A stretch of DNA of 11,060 nt from Pseudomonadota bacterium (GCA_021804705.1 JAJZHC010000033.1:1-11060); one strand, 5' to 3'. Positions 1 through 7,816 are shown, counted from the stretch's first letter. The notes: generated from the sequence alone by a model not told the origin. Made by a program: numbers and translations.

Positions 1-1
1 T

Positions 2-577
2 GAAATTCACGGTGCCAACGGCTACCTGCTGGACCAGTTCCTGCAGGACAGCACCAACAAGCGCACTGACGCCTATGGCGGCAGCGTCGAAAACCGGGCA
101 AGGCTGCTGCTGGAAGTGACCGATGCCGCCATTACGGTTTGGGGTGCTGGCCGGGTGGGGGTGCATCTTGCACCGCGCGGGGATGCTCACACCATGGGCG
201 ATTCCGACCCCCTGGGCACGTTTGGTTATGTGGCTGAACAACTGGGCAAGCGCGGCATTGCCTTCATCTTTACCCGCGAATCCCTTGGGGACAATCGCAT
301 CAGCCCCGCATTGAAGCAGCTTTTCGGCGGCGTGCTCATCGCCAACGAGGGCTTCAATCGCGCTTCTGCGCAGCAGGTGCTGGCAGCTGGAGAGGCGGAT
401 GCCATCGCCTTTGGCAAGGATTTCATCGCCAATCCAGATCTGCCCCAACGTCTGCAACAGGACGCGCCGCTCAATCCCTACCACCCCGAAACCTTTTATG
501 GCTACGGCCTGCAGGATCGCGCCGTTGGGTATACCGACTATCCGGCATTATCGGAAAAGGAAAGCGCTCATGTCTGA
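2..577 (+). CDS. Old Yellow Enzyme-family NADH:flavin oxidoreductase, C-terminal part (5' end outside window)
   Basis: This is an FMN-dependent ene-reductase of the Old Yellow Enzyme/NemA type, which uses NAD(P)H to reduce activated C=C bonds or nitro compounds in the cytoplasm. The frame is open from base 2, so only about the last 191 residues of a protein usually near 360 are present. The first visible residues, EIHGANGYLLDQFL, carry the substrate-binding His and Asn (HxxN) and the following Tyr of the family active site. DAYGGSVENRARLLLEV follows and is a family hallmark. The FMN-phosphate region is visible further on (VLIANEGF, then AFGKDFIANPDL). The C-terminus keeps FYGYG and GYTDYPAL, as in E. 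coli NemA. The stop lies 8 bases inside the next gene, so the dehydrogenase is probably co-translated. The true start and any regulator lie to the left of the window. The family call is firm. The physiological substrate is unknown. Confidence 0.93.
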   Translation, partial: EIHGANGYLLDQFLQDSTNKRTDAYGGSVENRARLLLEVTDAAITVWGAGRVGVHLAPRGDAHTMGDSDPLGTFGYVAEQLGKRGIAFIFTRESLGDNRISPALKQLFGGVLIANEGFNRASAQQVLAAGEADAIAFGKDFIANPDLPQRLQQDAPLNPYHPETFYGYGLQDRAVGYTDYPALSEKESAHV

Positions 578-1331
578 CATTCCTTTGCGCATTGCAATCG
601 TCACCGGAGCAAGCTCGGGGATCGGCGAGGCCACCGCAAGAAAATTCGTGGCCAGCGGGTTTTCCGTTGTGGGCAACGCTCGAAACGCAGCAAAACTGCA
701 GGCTCTGGAACGTGAGTTAGGGCCGGCATTTTGCGGCGTTGCCGGAGACGCCTCTGAAGGGGCGTTGCACGAGCACCTCTTTGCTGTGGCACAGGAACGC
801 TTTGGTGGGCCGGTCGATCTGGTGGTGGCCAATGCAGGACGTGGCCTGGGGGGGTCGGTGAAGGATGCCGACCTGACGAAGTTCGAGGAGATTCTCAAGC
901 TGAACGTAACGGGAACCCTTGCCCTTTTACAGAAAGCCGCTGGTAGAATGGTGGAAGCTCAACAATCCCGCTACCCCAAACGGGCTGCGGATATCGTCAT
1001 CATTGGCTCGGTCGTGGGGCGACACATCTCGCCCTACAGTGCGGTTTACGGCGCCACCAAGTTTGCGGTGCATTCACTGGCTGAAGGGTTGCGTCGCGAA
1101 GTAGGGCCCAAAGGGGTGCGCGTCTCGCTGGTGGAGCCTGGAATCGTGGTTAGTGGGTTTCAGGATGCCGCAGGCTACAGCGACAGCACCGTGCAGACTT
1201 TCAACGAAAAGTTCGGCCCCTTGCTGCATGGGGAGGATATTGCCAACGCGATTCACGTCATTGTGTCGCAACCGCCTCATGTGCACATCAGTGACATCAT
1301 GGTTCGCCCAACGCGCCAGGATTATCCTTGA
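570..1331 (+). CDS. Short-chain dehydrogenase/reductase (classical SDR, YdfG-like)
   Basis: A 253-residue classical SDR, a soluble NAD(P)-dependent oxidoreductase of usual family length. The Rossmann cofactor motif TGASSGIG is at residues 12-19 and NAG at 88-90. The catalytic tetrad is complete: Asn112 in LNV, Ser147, Tyr160 and Lys164 (YGATK). The C-terminal IMVRPTRQDYP resembles the end of YdfG-like 3-hydroxy acid dehydrogenases and related reductases. The ATG at 570 was chosen because the SDR fold begins directly after it and GGAAAAGG sits 9 bases upstream; the frame stays open further upstream, but there it only overlaps the preceding gene out of frame. The 8-base overlap with the flavin oxidoreductase suggests coupled translation, perhaps two reductive steps on one substrate. 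That pairing is inference. The substrate cannot be read from the sequence. Confidence 0.93.
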   Translation: MSDIPLRIAIVTGASSGIGEATARKFVASGFSVVGNARNAAKLQALERELGPAFCGVAGDASEGALHEHLFAVAQERFGGPVDLVVANAGRGLGGSVKDADLTKFEEILKLNVTGTLALLQKAAGRMVEAQQSRYPKRAADIVIIGSVVGRHISPYSAVYGATKFAVHSLAEGLRREVGPKGVRVSLVEPGIVVSGFQDAAGYSDSTVQTFNEKFGPLLHGEDIANAIHVIVSQPPHVHISDIMVRPTRQDYP

Positions 1332-1369
1332 TCTTCATGCTTGATCTGGAGTAACGAAACACCGGATTT

Positions 1370-3895
1370 ATGGCACTCCAGCACTTCATTCCCAGGGAAT
1401 TGCCCGCAGCGCTGCAACCGCTTGTGGAGCTTTCCCTGGATTTGCGTGCCAACTGGAGCACGGCTGCCAAAGAACTGTGGCGCATGATGGATCTGCCGCT
1501 ATGGGAAGCTACCGGTAACCCCCTGCTGATTCTGAGTACGGTTTCCCGCGCACGCCTCGAGGCGCTCACTGCCAATCCGGAATTCATCGTACAACTGCAA
1601 CGCGTCGTGGAAGAACGGCGCGCCTATCTTGAGGCTTCTACCTGGCTGGCCCAAACCCACGGAGAAGCCAGGCTGAATGGAGTGGCCTATTTCAGCATGG
1701 AATTTGGCCTGTCCGGGTCCTTGCCGATTTATTCAGGGGGGCTGGGCATTCTCGCCGGCGACTACATCAAAACGGCAAGCGACATGGGGTTGCCCCTGGT
1801 CGGCATTGGTTTGCTCTACCAACAGGGGTATTTTCGCCAAAGTCTCGATGCCCAAGGCGAGCAGCTGGCATTTTTTCCCTTTAATGATCCACTGTGGCTG
1901 CCGGTAATGCCGGCACTCAATGCCGACAACGAATGGTTGCGCATCGTCCTGGACATGCCCGGACGATCGCTGGTATTGCGCGTCTGGCAGGTGCGGGTAG
2001 GGCGTGTCATGCTCTACCTGCTCGACAGCAACGACCCGCTCAATGATCCGCGCGACCGGGGCATCACCTCCGAACTCTATGGCGGTGGCCCCGAACTGCG
2101 AATCCAGCAGGAGATGGTGCTGGGCATTGGCGGCTTTCGTCTGCTGCGCGAGCTGGGGTTCCATTTTGAAGTGTGTCACCTCAACGAAGGTCATGCGGCG
2201 TTTGCCGTGCTGGAGCGCGCGCGACATTTCGTTGCCGACCAGGGCGTGGATTTTGCCACGGCCCTGTGGGCCACGCGCGTGGGCAATCTGTTTACTACCC
2301 ACACGCCCGTGGCGGCTGGTTTTGATTGTTTTTCGCCACAATTGGTGGCCCAGTATCTGGGCAGTTACGCCGGCGATCTGGGTATCGACCTGCAACAGTT
2401 GCTGGCCTTGGGGCGCATCAATCCCCTGGATGCAGAAGAGCCGTTCAACATGGCGTGGCTTGCCGTGCGCGGCAGCGCTGCGGTCAATGGGGTGAGCCGT
2501 TTGCACGGACAGGTCAGCCGCAAGATTTTTTCGCCGCTCTTTCCCCAATGGCCTACGGTCGAAGTGCCGGTGGGCCATGTCACCAATGGCGTGCATGTGC
2601 CCACATGGAACTCGCGTGCGGCCGACCGGTTCTGGTCTGACATCTGTGGCGAGATGCGCTGGCGCGGGGACCTTGCCAATCTCGAAGAGGATTTCAGGCG
2701 GGCTCCCGCAGAAGGGCTTTGGTCCTTGCGCTGCAATGCCCGGCATCGCCTGGTGGCATGGATGCGTCGGCGCTATGGACGTCAGGCGGCCGCGCGCGGC
2801 ATGCCACCCGATGCGGGGCTGCAACAGCGTGAGATGCTCGACCCTGACGCGCTCACGCTGGGTTTTGCGCGCCGCTTTGCTTCTTACAAGCGGCCCAACC
2901 TCTTGCTGGAACAGCCTGAGCGCCTGGAGCGCCTGTTGACCGATGCGCATCATCCGGTGCAGCTCGTCATCGCCGGCAAGGCACACCCTCAGGATCTTGA
3001 GGGTCAGCGCATGATTCGGGCCTGGTCTGAATTTCTCGAACGCCCCAATGTGCGCCCCCATGCGGTGTTTGTGGAAGATTACGACATGAGTGTGGCTGCC
3101 GAGCTGGTTCATGGCGTGGACTTGTGGCTCAATACCCCGCGCCGCCCCTGGGAAGCTTCGGGGACCAGCGGTATGAAGGTACTGGTCAACGGCGGCCTCA
3201 ATCTTTCTGAGCTGGATGGCTGGTGGGCCGAGGCGTGGGCCCCGTCGCTGGGGTGGGCCCTGGGTGACATCGCCGAGCATGATGATGATCCCGCGTGGGA
3301 CCAGGCTGAAGCTGAAGCCCTGTATCGGCTTTTGGAACAGGAGGTGGTGCCGGCCTTCTACCAGCGCGACCCACAGGGCATTCCCCAGGCCTGGCTGTCG
3401 CGCATGCGGGAGAGCATGGCCAGCTTGACGGGGCAGTTTTCCACCAACCGCATGCTGCGCGAATATACCGAACGGTATTACCTGCCCGCCGCCGCGGGAC
3501 ACAGAGACCGGGCGGCCGGGCACGCGCTGCTGGCCCAGGACCTGAGGCACTGGATGGACCGGGTGCAGCATCATTGGCCGCAAGTGCGTGTGGGCGTCGT
3601 CACGCGCCAAACCGCAGACGCGCAACACCATGTCGTCGCCGAAATCTACATGGACGGATTGGAAGCGGCAGATGTTCAGCCCGAACTGTACGCAGAGGCC
3701 CTGTCGGAAGCGCAGGGTGTGGAGCGGATCGCCATGAAACGCGGTGACCCTCTGCTGGGAGCCCTGGGAGCCTATCACTATGAGGGCTCGGTGCCCGCTC
3801 GGCGCCCCATCAACCACTATACCGTGCGCATTCTGCCATTCCATCCGCAAGCATGTTTGCCGATTGAACTGGGCCTGATCCATTGGGAGCAATGA
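1370..3895 (+). CDS. glgP: Glycogen/alpha-glucan phosphorylase (GT35, DUF3417 type)
   Basis: An 841-residue cytoplasmic phosphorylase that releases glucose-1-phosphate from alpha-1,4-glucans using pyridoxal phosphate. It belongs to the branch with a DUF3417-like N-terminus (about residues 10-100), as in Thermotoga AgpA and many bacterial and archaeal enzymes, rather than the E. coli GlgP/MalP branch. Landmarks in order: YFSMEFG (107-113), PIYSGGLGILAGD (about 120-132), HLNEGH (270-275), TTHTPVAAGFD (from 309), TNGVH (405-409), FARRFASYKRP (from 499), and the PLP site EASGTSGMK with Lys603, followed by a conserved NGGLNLSELDGWW. The last 100 residues match the short C-terminal region usual in this branch. 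The start at 1370 has a weak ribosome site: TGGAG lies 18 bases upstream, with an in-frame TAA directly after it, so no earlier start is possible from there. The stop forms TGATG with the next gene. The symbol is used in the generic sense. Confidence 0.96.
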   Translation: MALQHFIPRELPAALQPLVELSLDLRANWSTAAKELWRMMDLPLWEATGNPLLILSTVSRARLEALTANPEFIVQLQRVVEERRAYLEASTWLAQTHGEARLNGVAYFSMEFGLSGSLPIYSGGLGILAGDYIKTASDMGLPLVGIGLLYQQGYFRQSLDAQGEQLAFFPFNDPLWLPVMPALNADNEWLRIVLDMPGRSLVLRVWQVRVGRVMLYLLDSNDPLNDPRDRGITSELYGGGPELRIQQEMVLGIGGFRLLRELGFHFEVCHLNEGHAAFAVLERARHFVADQGVDFATALWATRVGNLFTTHTPVAAGFDCFSPQLVAQYLGSYAGDLGIDLQQLLALGRINPLDAEEPFNMAWLAVRGSAAVNGVSRLHGQVSRKIFSPLFPQWPTVEVPVGHVTNGVHVPTWNSRAADRFWSDICGEMRWRGDLANLEEDFRRAPAEGLWSLRCNARHRLVAWMRRRYGRQAAARGMPPDAGLQQREMLDPDALTLGFARRFASYKRPNLLLEQPERLERLLTDAHHPVQLVIAGKAHPQDLEGQRMIRAWSEFLERPNVRPHAVFVEDYDMSVAAELVHGVDLWLNTPRRPWEASGTSGMKVLVNGGLNLSELDGWWAEAWAPSLGWALGDIAEHDDDPAWDQAEAEALYRLLEQEVVPAFYQRDPQGIPQAWLSRMRESMASLTGQFSTNRMLREYTERYYLPAAAGHRDRAAGHALLAQDLRHWMDRVQHHWPQVRVGVVTRQTADAQHHVVAEIYMDGLEAADVQPELYAEALSEAQGVERIAMKRGDPLLGALGAYHYEGSVPARRPINHYTVRILPFHPQACLPIELGLIHWEQ

Positions 3896-4692
3896 TGACT
3901 GCAGCCATCGAAACCAGCGCGCTGACACGACGCTTTGGCAGTTTTACGGCAGTAAACCAGATCGACCTCGCGGTCCCACAACAATCCATCTACGGGTTGC
4001 TGGGTCCCAACGGTGCCGGAAAGAGTACGACTATCAAGATGCTCACCACGCTGCTTCAACCCAGTTCTGGCACGGCGCAGGTTGCCGGTTTCGACATCGT
4101 GCGTGCGCCCGTGGAAGTGCGCCGCCGCATTGGCTATGTGCCGCAGATGCTCTCTGCAGACGGGGCGTTGACCGCAATTGAAAACCTCACCCTGTCCGCG
4201 CGCCTCTATGGCATGTCTGCTGCCGAGCGCAAGACGCGCATCGCGGAAGCGCTGGATTTTTCTGGTTTGGCCGAGGTCTGCCACAAGCTTGTGAAAACCT
4301 ATTCGGGGGGCATGATCCGGCGCCTGGAGCTGGCCCAGGCCATGCTGCACCATCCGGCGATCCTGTTTCTCGATGAGCCCACCATTGGCCTTGATCCCGT
4401 GGCGCGCAGGACAGTTTGGGAACGGTTGCAGGCCTTGCGTCGGGATTTCGGCATGACCATCCTGCTAACCACCCATGACATGGAAGAGGCCGACGTGCTG
4501 TGCGACACGCTGGCGATTTTGCATCAGGGCACGATCGGCGTCACCGGCAGCCCCCTGGAACTCAAGGCGAGCGTGGGGCCAGAGGCCACGCTGGACGATG
4601 TCTTTGTAGCCTTCAGCGGGGGCACTATCCAGGAAAGCGGAAGCTATCGCGAAGTTCGTCAGGCACGCACAACCATGCAGCGTTTGGGGTGA
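3895..4692 (+). CDS. ABC transporter ATP-binding protein, DrrA/CcmA type
   Basis: A 265-residue ATPase subunit of an ABC-2 type exporter, cytoplasmic and bound to the permease encoded next. Walker A GPNGAGKST is at residues 37-45 (Lys43), Q-loop Gln84, signature YSGGM at 136-140, Walker B ILFLDE at 156-161, D-loop GLD at 165-167 and switch His194, so it should hydrolyse ATP. The C-terminal EATLDDVFVAFSGG is typical of the DrrA group (drug, antibiotic or polysaccharide export). The ATG at 3895 is preferred because GGAG lies 5 bases upstream. An ATG at 3892 is also in frame but sits only 2 bases from that site. The start shares its A with the phosphorylase stop (TGATG), which implies termination-reinitiation coupling. 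The exported substrate is unknown. A link to glycogen is suggested only by position. Confidence 0.95.
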   Translation: MTAAIETSALTRRFGSFTAVNQIDLAVPQQSIYGLLGPNGAGKSTTIKMLTTLLQPSSGTAQVAGFDIVRAPVEVRRRIGYVPQMLSADGALTAIENLTLSARLYGMSAAERKTRIAEALDFSGLAEVCHKLVKTYSGGMIRRLELAQAMLHHPAILFLDEPTIGLDPVARRTVWERLQALRRDFGMTILLTTHDMEEADVLCDTLAILHQGTIGVTGSPLELKASVGPEATLDDVFVAFSGGTIQESGSYREVRQARTTMQRLG

Positions 4693-5468
4693 TGACCATG
4701 ATGCGTTTTTTGATGGAAAGCGCCGCGGTGAGCATGGCAGAGCTTCATAAGATCGCGCGCGATCCTACCGAGATGTTCTCGCGCGCCATTCAGCCGGTAC
4801 TCTGGCTGGTCATTTTTGGCCAGGTGTTCAGTCGCGTGCGGGACATTCCCACCGGGGATGTCACTTATCTGGCATTCATGACGCCGGGCATCCTGGCGCA
4901 GAGCGTTTTGTTCAGCGCCATTTTTTATGGCATTGCCGTCATCTGGGAACGCGATCTGGGCATCGTCCAGAAATTGCTTGTGTCACCAGCGCACCGCAGT
5001 GCCCTGGTTCTGGGCAAGGCCCTTTCGGCAGGCCTGAGGGGCCTGGTGCAGGCCGTCATCGTGTACCTGGTCGCCTGGTTACTGGACATCCACCTGCGCT
5101 GGGAAATCATCCCCATCCTGGAAGTGTTGCTGGCCGTGATTCTGGGTTCCTGCATTTTCTCTACCTTTTCGCTGATCATTGCCTGCATCGTCAAAACGCG
5201 CGAGCGATTCATGGGCATTGGCCAGGTGCTGACCATGCCCCTGTTCTTTGCCAGCAATGCGATTTATCCCCTGGAAATGATGCCGGACTGGCTGAAGCTG
5301 GTGGCCCGCCTCAATCCGTTAAGTTATCTGGTGGATGCCTTGCGGGGCGCCATGATACTGGGAGGGCATAGCACCCATGGACTTTTTCTGGATTTCGGCA
5401 TCATGGTCGCTGTGTTTTTGCTGATGTTGGTGGTCGCCGCGAAATTGTACCCGGGGCTGGCACGCTAG
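4692..5468 (+). CDS. ABC-2 type transporter permease (DrrB-like)
   Basis: A 258-residue inner-membrane permease, partner of the preceding ATPase. About six hydrophobic segments can be seen, near residues 32-47, 58-84, 104-131, 138-166, 175-195 and 233-252. The cytoplasmic stretch after the second one, WERDLGIVQKLLVSPAHRSAL, and the late motif LNPLSYLVDALRGAMILGG are both characteristic of ABC-2 permeases. Its ATG again overlaps the previous stop as TGATG. In-frame ATGs at 4698 and 4701 are alternatives, because GGGG at 4686-4689 is rather close to 4692. The stop TAG overlaps the stop of the convergent histidine kinase in the palindrome CTAG, and I see no terminator hairpin. Likely a full exporter made of two copies of each subunit. 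The substrate is not identifiable. Confidence 0.94.
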   Translation: MTMMRFLMESAAVSMAELHKIARDPTEMFSRAIQPVLWLVIFGQVFSRVRDIPTGDVTYLAFMTPGILAQSVLFSAIFYGIAVIWERDLGIVQKLLVSPAHRSALVLGKALSAGLRGLVQAVIVYLVAWLLDIHLRWEIIPILEVLLAVILGSCIFSTFSLIIACIVKTRERFMGIGQVLTMPLFFASNAIYPLEMMPDWLKLVARLNPLSYLVDALRGAMILGGHSTHGLFLDFGIMVAVFLLMLVVAAKLYPGLAR

Positions 5469-6814
5469 CTGGGACGGTATTCCGGAAACACCACCTTGAC
5501 GCAGAGCCCCACCCCGTCCTGGCCTGGATGCAGCAACAGCTGTGCCTTGTGGCGCACCGCGATGCGTTGCACGATGGAAAGTCCCAGGCCGCTGCCCTGT
5601 ACCCCGGTGCCGGGGACGCGATAGAAACGCTCCAGGGTGCGGGCGCGCTCTTCCTCGGGAATGCCCGGGCCGCTATCGCACACTTCCAGAACCACCCCCT
5701 CATTTTTCTGGTGCAGGACGGTCACCGAGACCTGGCCCCCGGCAGGGGTGTAGCGCACTGCATTGTCCAGCAGGTTGCGCAGCAGGATGGCCAGCGGTCC
5801 TGCGTCGCCGTTGATGATGGCCTCGTCGCTGTCCTCCAGCGCCAGTTCGATGTGCTTCTGGTGGGCCATGGGTTCAATCAGGCCCAGAGCCTCAGCGGCC
5901 AGTTGCCGCAGCGAAACCGGCTGGTAATGTGCACTGGCCATTTCAGGATCGACCCGCGCCAGGGTCAGCAGTTGTTCAATCAGGTGCGTGGCCCGATCCA
6001 CGCCCGTGAGCACATGCTGCAAGGCGCTTTCACGATCGGCCGGATCGGCGACACGCAGGGCCACCTGGGCTTGGGTTTTCAGCGCCGCCAGTGGGGTGCG
6101 CAGTTCGTGGGCGGCATCGGCAGTGAAGCGTTTTTCGGCTTCAATGGATTGCTTGAGACGTTCGAACAGGTCGTTCAGGGCGGAGACGAGCGGCATGACT
6201 TCGCTGGGCACCTGTTTCAGGGCCAGGGGCTCCAGTCGCTCGGCTGAGCGCTGCACCACTTCGCGGCGCAATTGCCGCAGCGGGCGCAGCCCCGTGCCAA
6301 CGGCAAGCCAGGTCAGAAGTGCCAGCATGGGAATGATGGCGAGCGTGGGAAACAGCATTTTGAGGGCGATCAGACGGGCCAGGCGTTCTCTTCCGGCCAG
6401 GGGTTCGGCGATGACGATCATGAATTCGTGTTGCGTATCCCAACGGGTCAGGACGCGCCAGGGTTTTCCGCCAATCTTGGCCTGCGTATAACCGGGGATT
6501 CCGTCACCTAGCGTGGACTCTGGCGCTGCGGCTGAACGTACGATCAGTCCATGGGCATCCCAGATCTGGTACACAAGTATCTGTTCATATTCGTGTGCCA
6601 CGGGCATCTCGTCCGAGCCATGTTCGATGCGTTCTGCAATCTCGCGACGCGCCGTGCCCAGCAGTACGTGGGCCGATTCGGCAAGCTGCGCGTCGAAGAG
6701 GGCATCGAGTTCCTGACGCGCCGCATTGTGGGTGAAAAAGACGGCAGCGCCCAGCGTGATGCCGCCCGCCAGAAAAAGAAGCAATACAAGGCGCAGGCGC
6801 AGGGAGTTGATCAT
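5465..6814 (-). CDS. Two-component sensor histidine kinase (QseC/PmrB class)
   Basis: A 449-residue inner-membrane sensor kinase. Transmembrane helix 1 is near residues 8-28, then a periplasmic sensor region of about 120 residues (29-150), then helix 2 near 153-173, with a HAMP-like linker (about 174-226). The dimerisation/phosphoacceptor helix carries FTADAAHELRTPL with His236. The catalytic ATPase domain has the N-box LLRNLLDNAVRYTP (Asn347 and Asn351), G1 DSGPGIP (380-386) and G2 GSGLGL (407-412), so all kinase motifs are intact. The sensor region resembles the N-terminal domain of QseC-like kinases, but I cannot name its signal. The start ATG overlaps the regulator stop (ATGA, minus strand), so the two are co-translated. 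Its 3' end collides with the ABC permease. Some regions antisense to this gene read openly but carry no protein motifs. Confidence 0.95.
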   Translation of the reverse strand: MINSLRLRLVLLLFLAGGITLGAAVFFTHNAARQELDALFDAQLAESAHVLLGTARREIAERIEHGSDEMPVAHEYEQILVYQIWDAHGLIVRSAAAPESTLGDGIPGYTQAKIGGKPWRVLTRWDTQHEFMIVIAEPLAGRERLARLIALKMLFPTLAIIPMLALLTWLAVGTGLRPLRQLRREVVQRSAERLEPLALKQVPSEVMPLVSALNDLFERLKQSIEAEKRFTADAAHELRTPLAALKTQAQVALRVADPADRESALQHVLTGVDRATHLIEQLLTLARVDPEMASAHYQPVSLRQLAAEALGLIEPMAHQKHIELALEDSDEAIINGDAGPLAILLRNLLDNAVRYTPAGGQVSVTVLHQKNEGVVLEVCDSGPGIPEEERARTLERFYRVPGTGVQGSGLGLSIVQRIAVRHKAQLLLHPGQDGVGLCVKVVFPEYRPS

Positions 6815-7467
6815 TTGTCGATGACGTATCCCACGCCGCGCAGGGTACGGATCAGGTCACTGCCCAGTTTTTTGCGCAAATGATGCACATGCACTTCCAC
6901 GGAATTACTTTCCACTTCCTCACCCCAGCCGTACAGGCGTTCTTCCAGCTGTTCGCGGGACTGCACCCTGCCGGCATGCAGCATGAGTTCGTGCAGGAGG
7001 GTGAATTCCCGGGCCGAGAGTTCCACCGCCTGGCCATTTTTGCGGACCTGCCGTGCAGCGGGGTCGAGCTCGATTTCGCCGTGCATCAGCAGGGGAGAAG
7101 CCAGACCGCCGCTGCGCCGGGACAGGGCCCGCAGGCGGGCGATGAGTTCGTCCAGGTCGAAGGGTTTGATGAGGTAATCGTCTGCGCCGGCATCAAGCCC
7201 GGCAACGCGGTCAGCCACGGTATCTCGGGCGGTCAGCACCAAAACCGGCAAAGTTCTGCCGCTGCCGCGCAGCCAGTTGAGGATGGCCATGCCCGAAAGT
7301 TTGGGAAGGCCCAGATCCAGCACCATGAGCGAATAGTCGCCCGATTCCAGGGACAGTTTAGCAGTGCTGCCATCCTGCACCCAGTCTACGGCATAGCCGG
7401 CTTGTTTGAGGCCGGCTCGAATGCCATCGCCCAGGAGAGGATCATCTTCAACCAGTAGGGTACGCAT
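6811..7467 (-). CDS. OmpR-family response regulator (QseB/PmrA class)
   Basis: A 218-residue transcription factor: receiver domain plus winged-helix DNA-binding domain. In the receiver, the acidic pocket is Glu7-Asp8-Asp9, the phosphoacceptor Asp51 (VLDLGLP), the switch Thr79 (LTA) and Lys101 (KPF), all present. The C-terminal domain (about 125-218) contains LSAREFTLL, a recognition-helix region SNSVEVHVHHLRKKLG and a terminal RGVGYV, the wording typical of QseB/PmrA regulators. The start at 7467 gives MRTLLVEDD, matching the family N-terminus. An in-frame ATG at 7476 adds three residues and lies one base after the TAA of the upstream small ORF, so coupled initiation there is possible. Neither start has a good ribosome site. 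The probable targets include its own operon, because CTTAA-type boxes lie upstream. Confidence 0.94.
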   Translation of the reverse strand: MRTLLVEDDPLLGDGIRAGLKQAGYAVDWVQDGSTAKLSLESGDYSLMVLDLGLPKLSGMAILNWLRGSGRTLPVLVLTARDTVADRVAGLDAGADDYLIKPFDLDELIARLRALSRRSGGLASPLLMHGEIELDPAARQVRKNGQAVELSAREFTLLHELMLHAGRVQSREQLEERLYGWGEEVESNSVEVHVHHLRKKLGSDLIRTLRGVGYVIDK

Positions 7468-7477
7468 GTCCGCCATG

Positions 7478-7696
7478 TTAACGCGGAATTCTGACTTTGG
7501 ATTCAGAAAAATCGTCCTGGTCGGCCCCCAGGTGGAGCGATACGAAGTACAGGCCCTGCACCTGGGCACCCGGCTCGAACAGGTTTGATGTCCAGGCAGT
7601 GACCATGAGCATGAGCAGGGCGAAGGCATTCCAGGCATGGATGAGGCGCAGTACCGGGTCGTGGATTTTTTCCCGGTGATAACTGATGGATTGCAC
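7478..7696 (-). pseudogene. Truncated cytochrome b (first membrane helix only), upstream of the response regulator
   Basis: A 72-codon ORF starting with GTG. Residues 12-57 (HDPVLRLIHAWNAFALLML, then a hydrophobic run, SNLFEPGAQVQGLYFVSLHLG) look like the N-terminus of a membrane-bound cytochrome b of the b561 / Ni-Fe hydrogenase b-type superfamily. They include helix 1 with His20 and the start of helix 2 with His55, both plausible heme ligands. The rest of the family, normally about 170-220 residues with four helices, is absent. The last 15 residues (ADQDDFSESKVRIPR) are hydrophilic and unlike helix 2. The other two minus-strand frames do not continue a cytochrome, and only about 10 codons separate the break from the regulator, so an internal deletion is more likely than a frameshift. 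Translation still looks real: AAGGGAG lies 8 bases before GTG, and the TAA stop is one base from an ATG of the regulator frame. It could instead be a functional small membrane protein or a coupling ORF. Confidence 0.6.
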
Positions 7697-7732
7697 TACG
7701 GATTCTCCCTTAGTCTTTCTTGTGGGCTAAAC

Positions 7733-7763
7733 CTTAATGGCAGATCCTTAAAGGAAGCTTAAG
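7733..7763 (-). promoter_or_regulatory. Candidate QseB/PmrA-type box upstream of the regulator operon
   Basis: CTTAAA (7747-7752), five bases, then CTTAAG (7758-7763) match the known PmrA/QseB pattern of two YTTAA-type half-sites 11 bp apart. A third half-site, CTTAAT, is at 7733-7738. The box lies 51-67 bases upstream of the GTG of the small ORF that opens the operon, a suitable place for an activator or autoregulation site. A clear -10 hexamer between box and start could not be picked. That this regulator binds here is inference from family and position. Confidence 0.6.
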
Positions 7764-7787
7764 TAGTCTCGTTCCCGAATGACGGGC

Positions 7788-7816
7788 AAAAAAAAGGTGA
7801 CCGGGGGAGGTCACCT
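7788..7816 (-). terminator. Intrinsic terminator of the CHAD gene
   Basis: On the minus strand an 8-bp perfect stem, AGGTGACC / GGTCACCT, with loop TCCCCC is followed directly by a run of eight T (the first belongs to the stem base). This is a textbook Rho-independent terminator about 70 bases after the CHAD stop. It separates that gene from the two-component operon downstream. Confidence 0.85.

Noticed and set aside
399..569. A 57-residue N-terminal extension of the short-chain dehydrogenase
   Set aside because: It overlaps the flavin oxidoreductase gene in another frame, and the SDR fold begins right after the ATG at 570, which has a good ribosome site.
1337..1354. A five-codon mini-ORF (MLDLE) before the phosphorylase
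   Set aside because: It includes the only fair ribosome-site-like bases, but ORFs this short arise by chance and there is no codon bias for an attenuator.
1733..3928. A 731-codon open frame on the minus strand opposite the phosphorylase
   Set aside because: Its translation shows no recognisable domain, it is rich in His, Arg and Gln as expected from reverse reading of biased GC-rich codons, and the plus strand encodes a complete conserved enzyme.
4500..4691. A possible 64-residue N-terminal extension of the ABC permease
   Set aside because: The extension is an out-of-frame reading of the ATPase gene. ABC-2 permeases start close to the ATG at 4692, which makes the same TGATG junction as the gene before.
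7489..7508. Inverted repeat TTCTGA / TCAGAA just upstream of the regulator start
   Set aside because: The stem is only six AT-rich base pairs with an 8-base loop and no T-run after it. It may be chance and could not be assigned a role.
7477..7638. A longer response regulator starting at 7638
   Set aside because: The added residues are Cys/Ser/Arg-rich and unlike any receiver domain. They are the cytochrome b fragment read in another frame.
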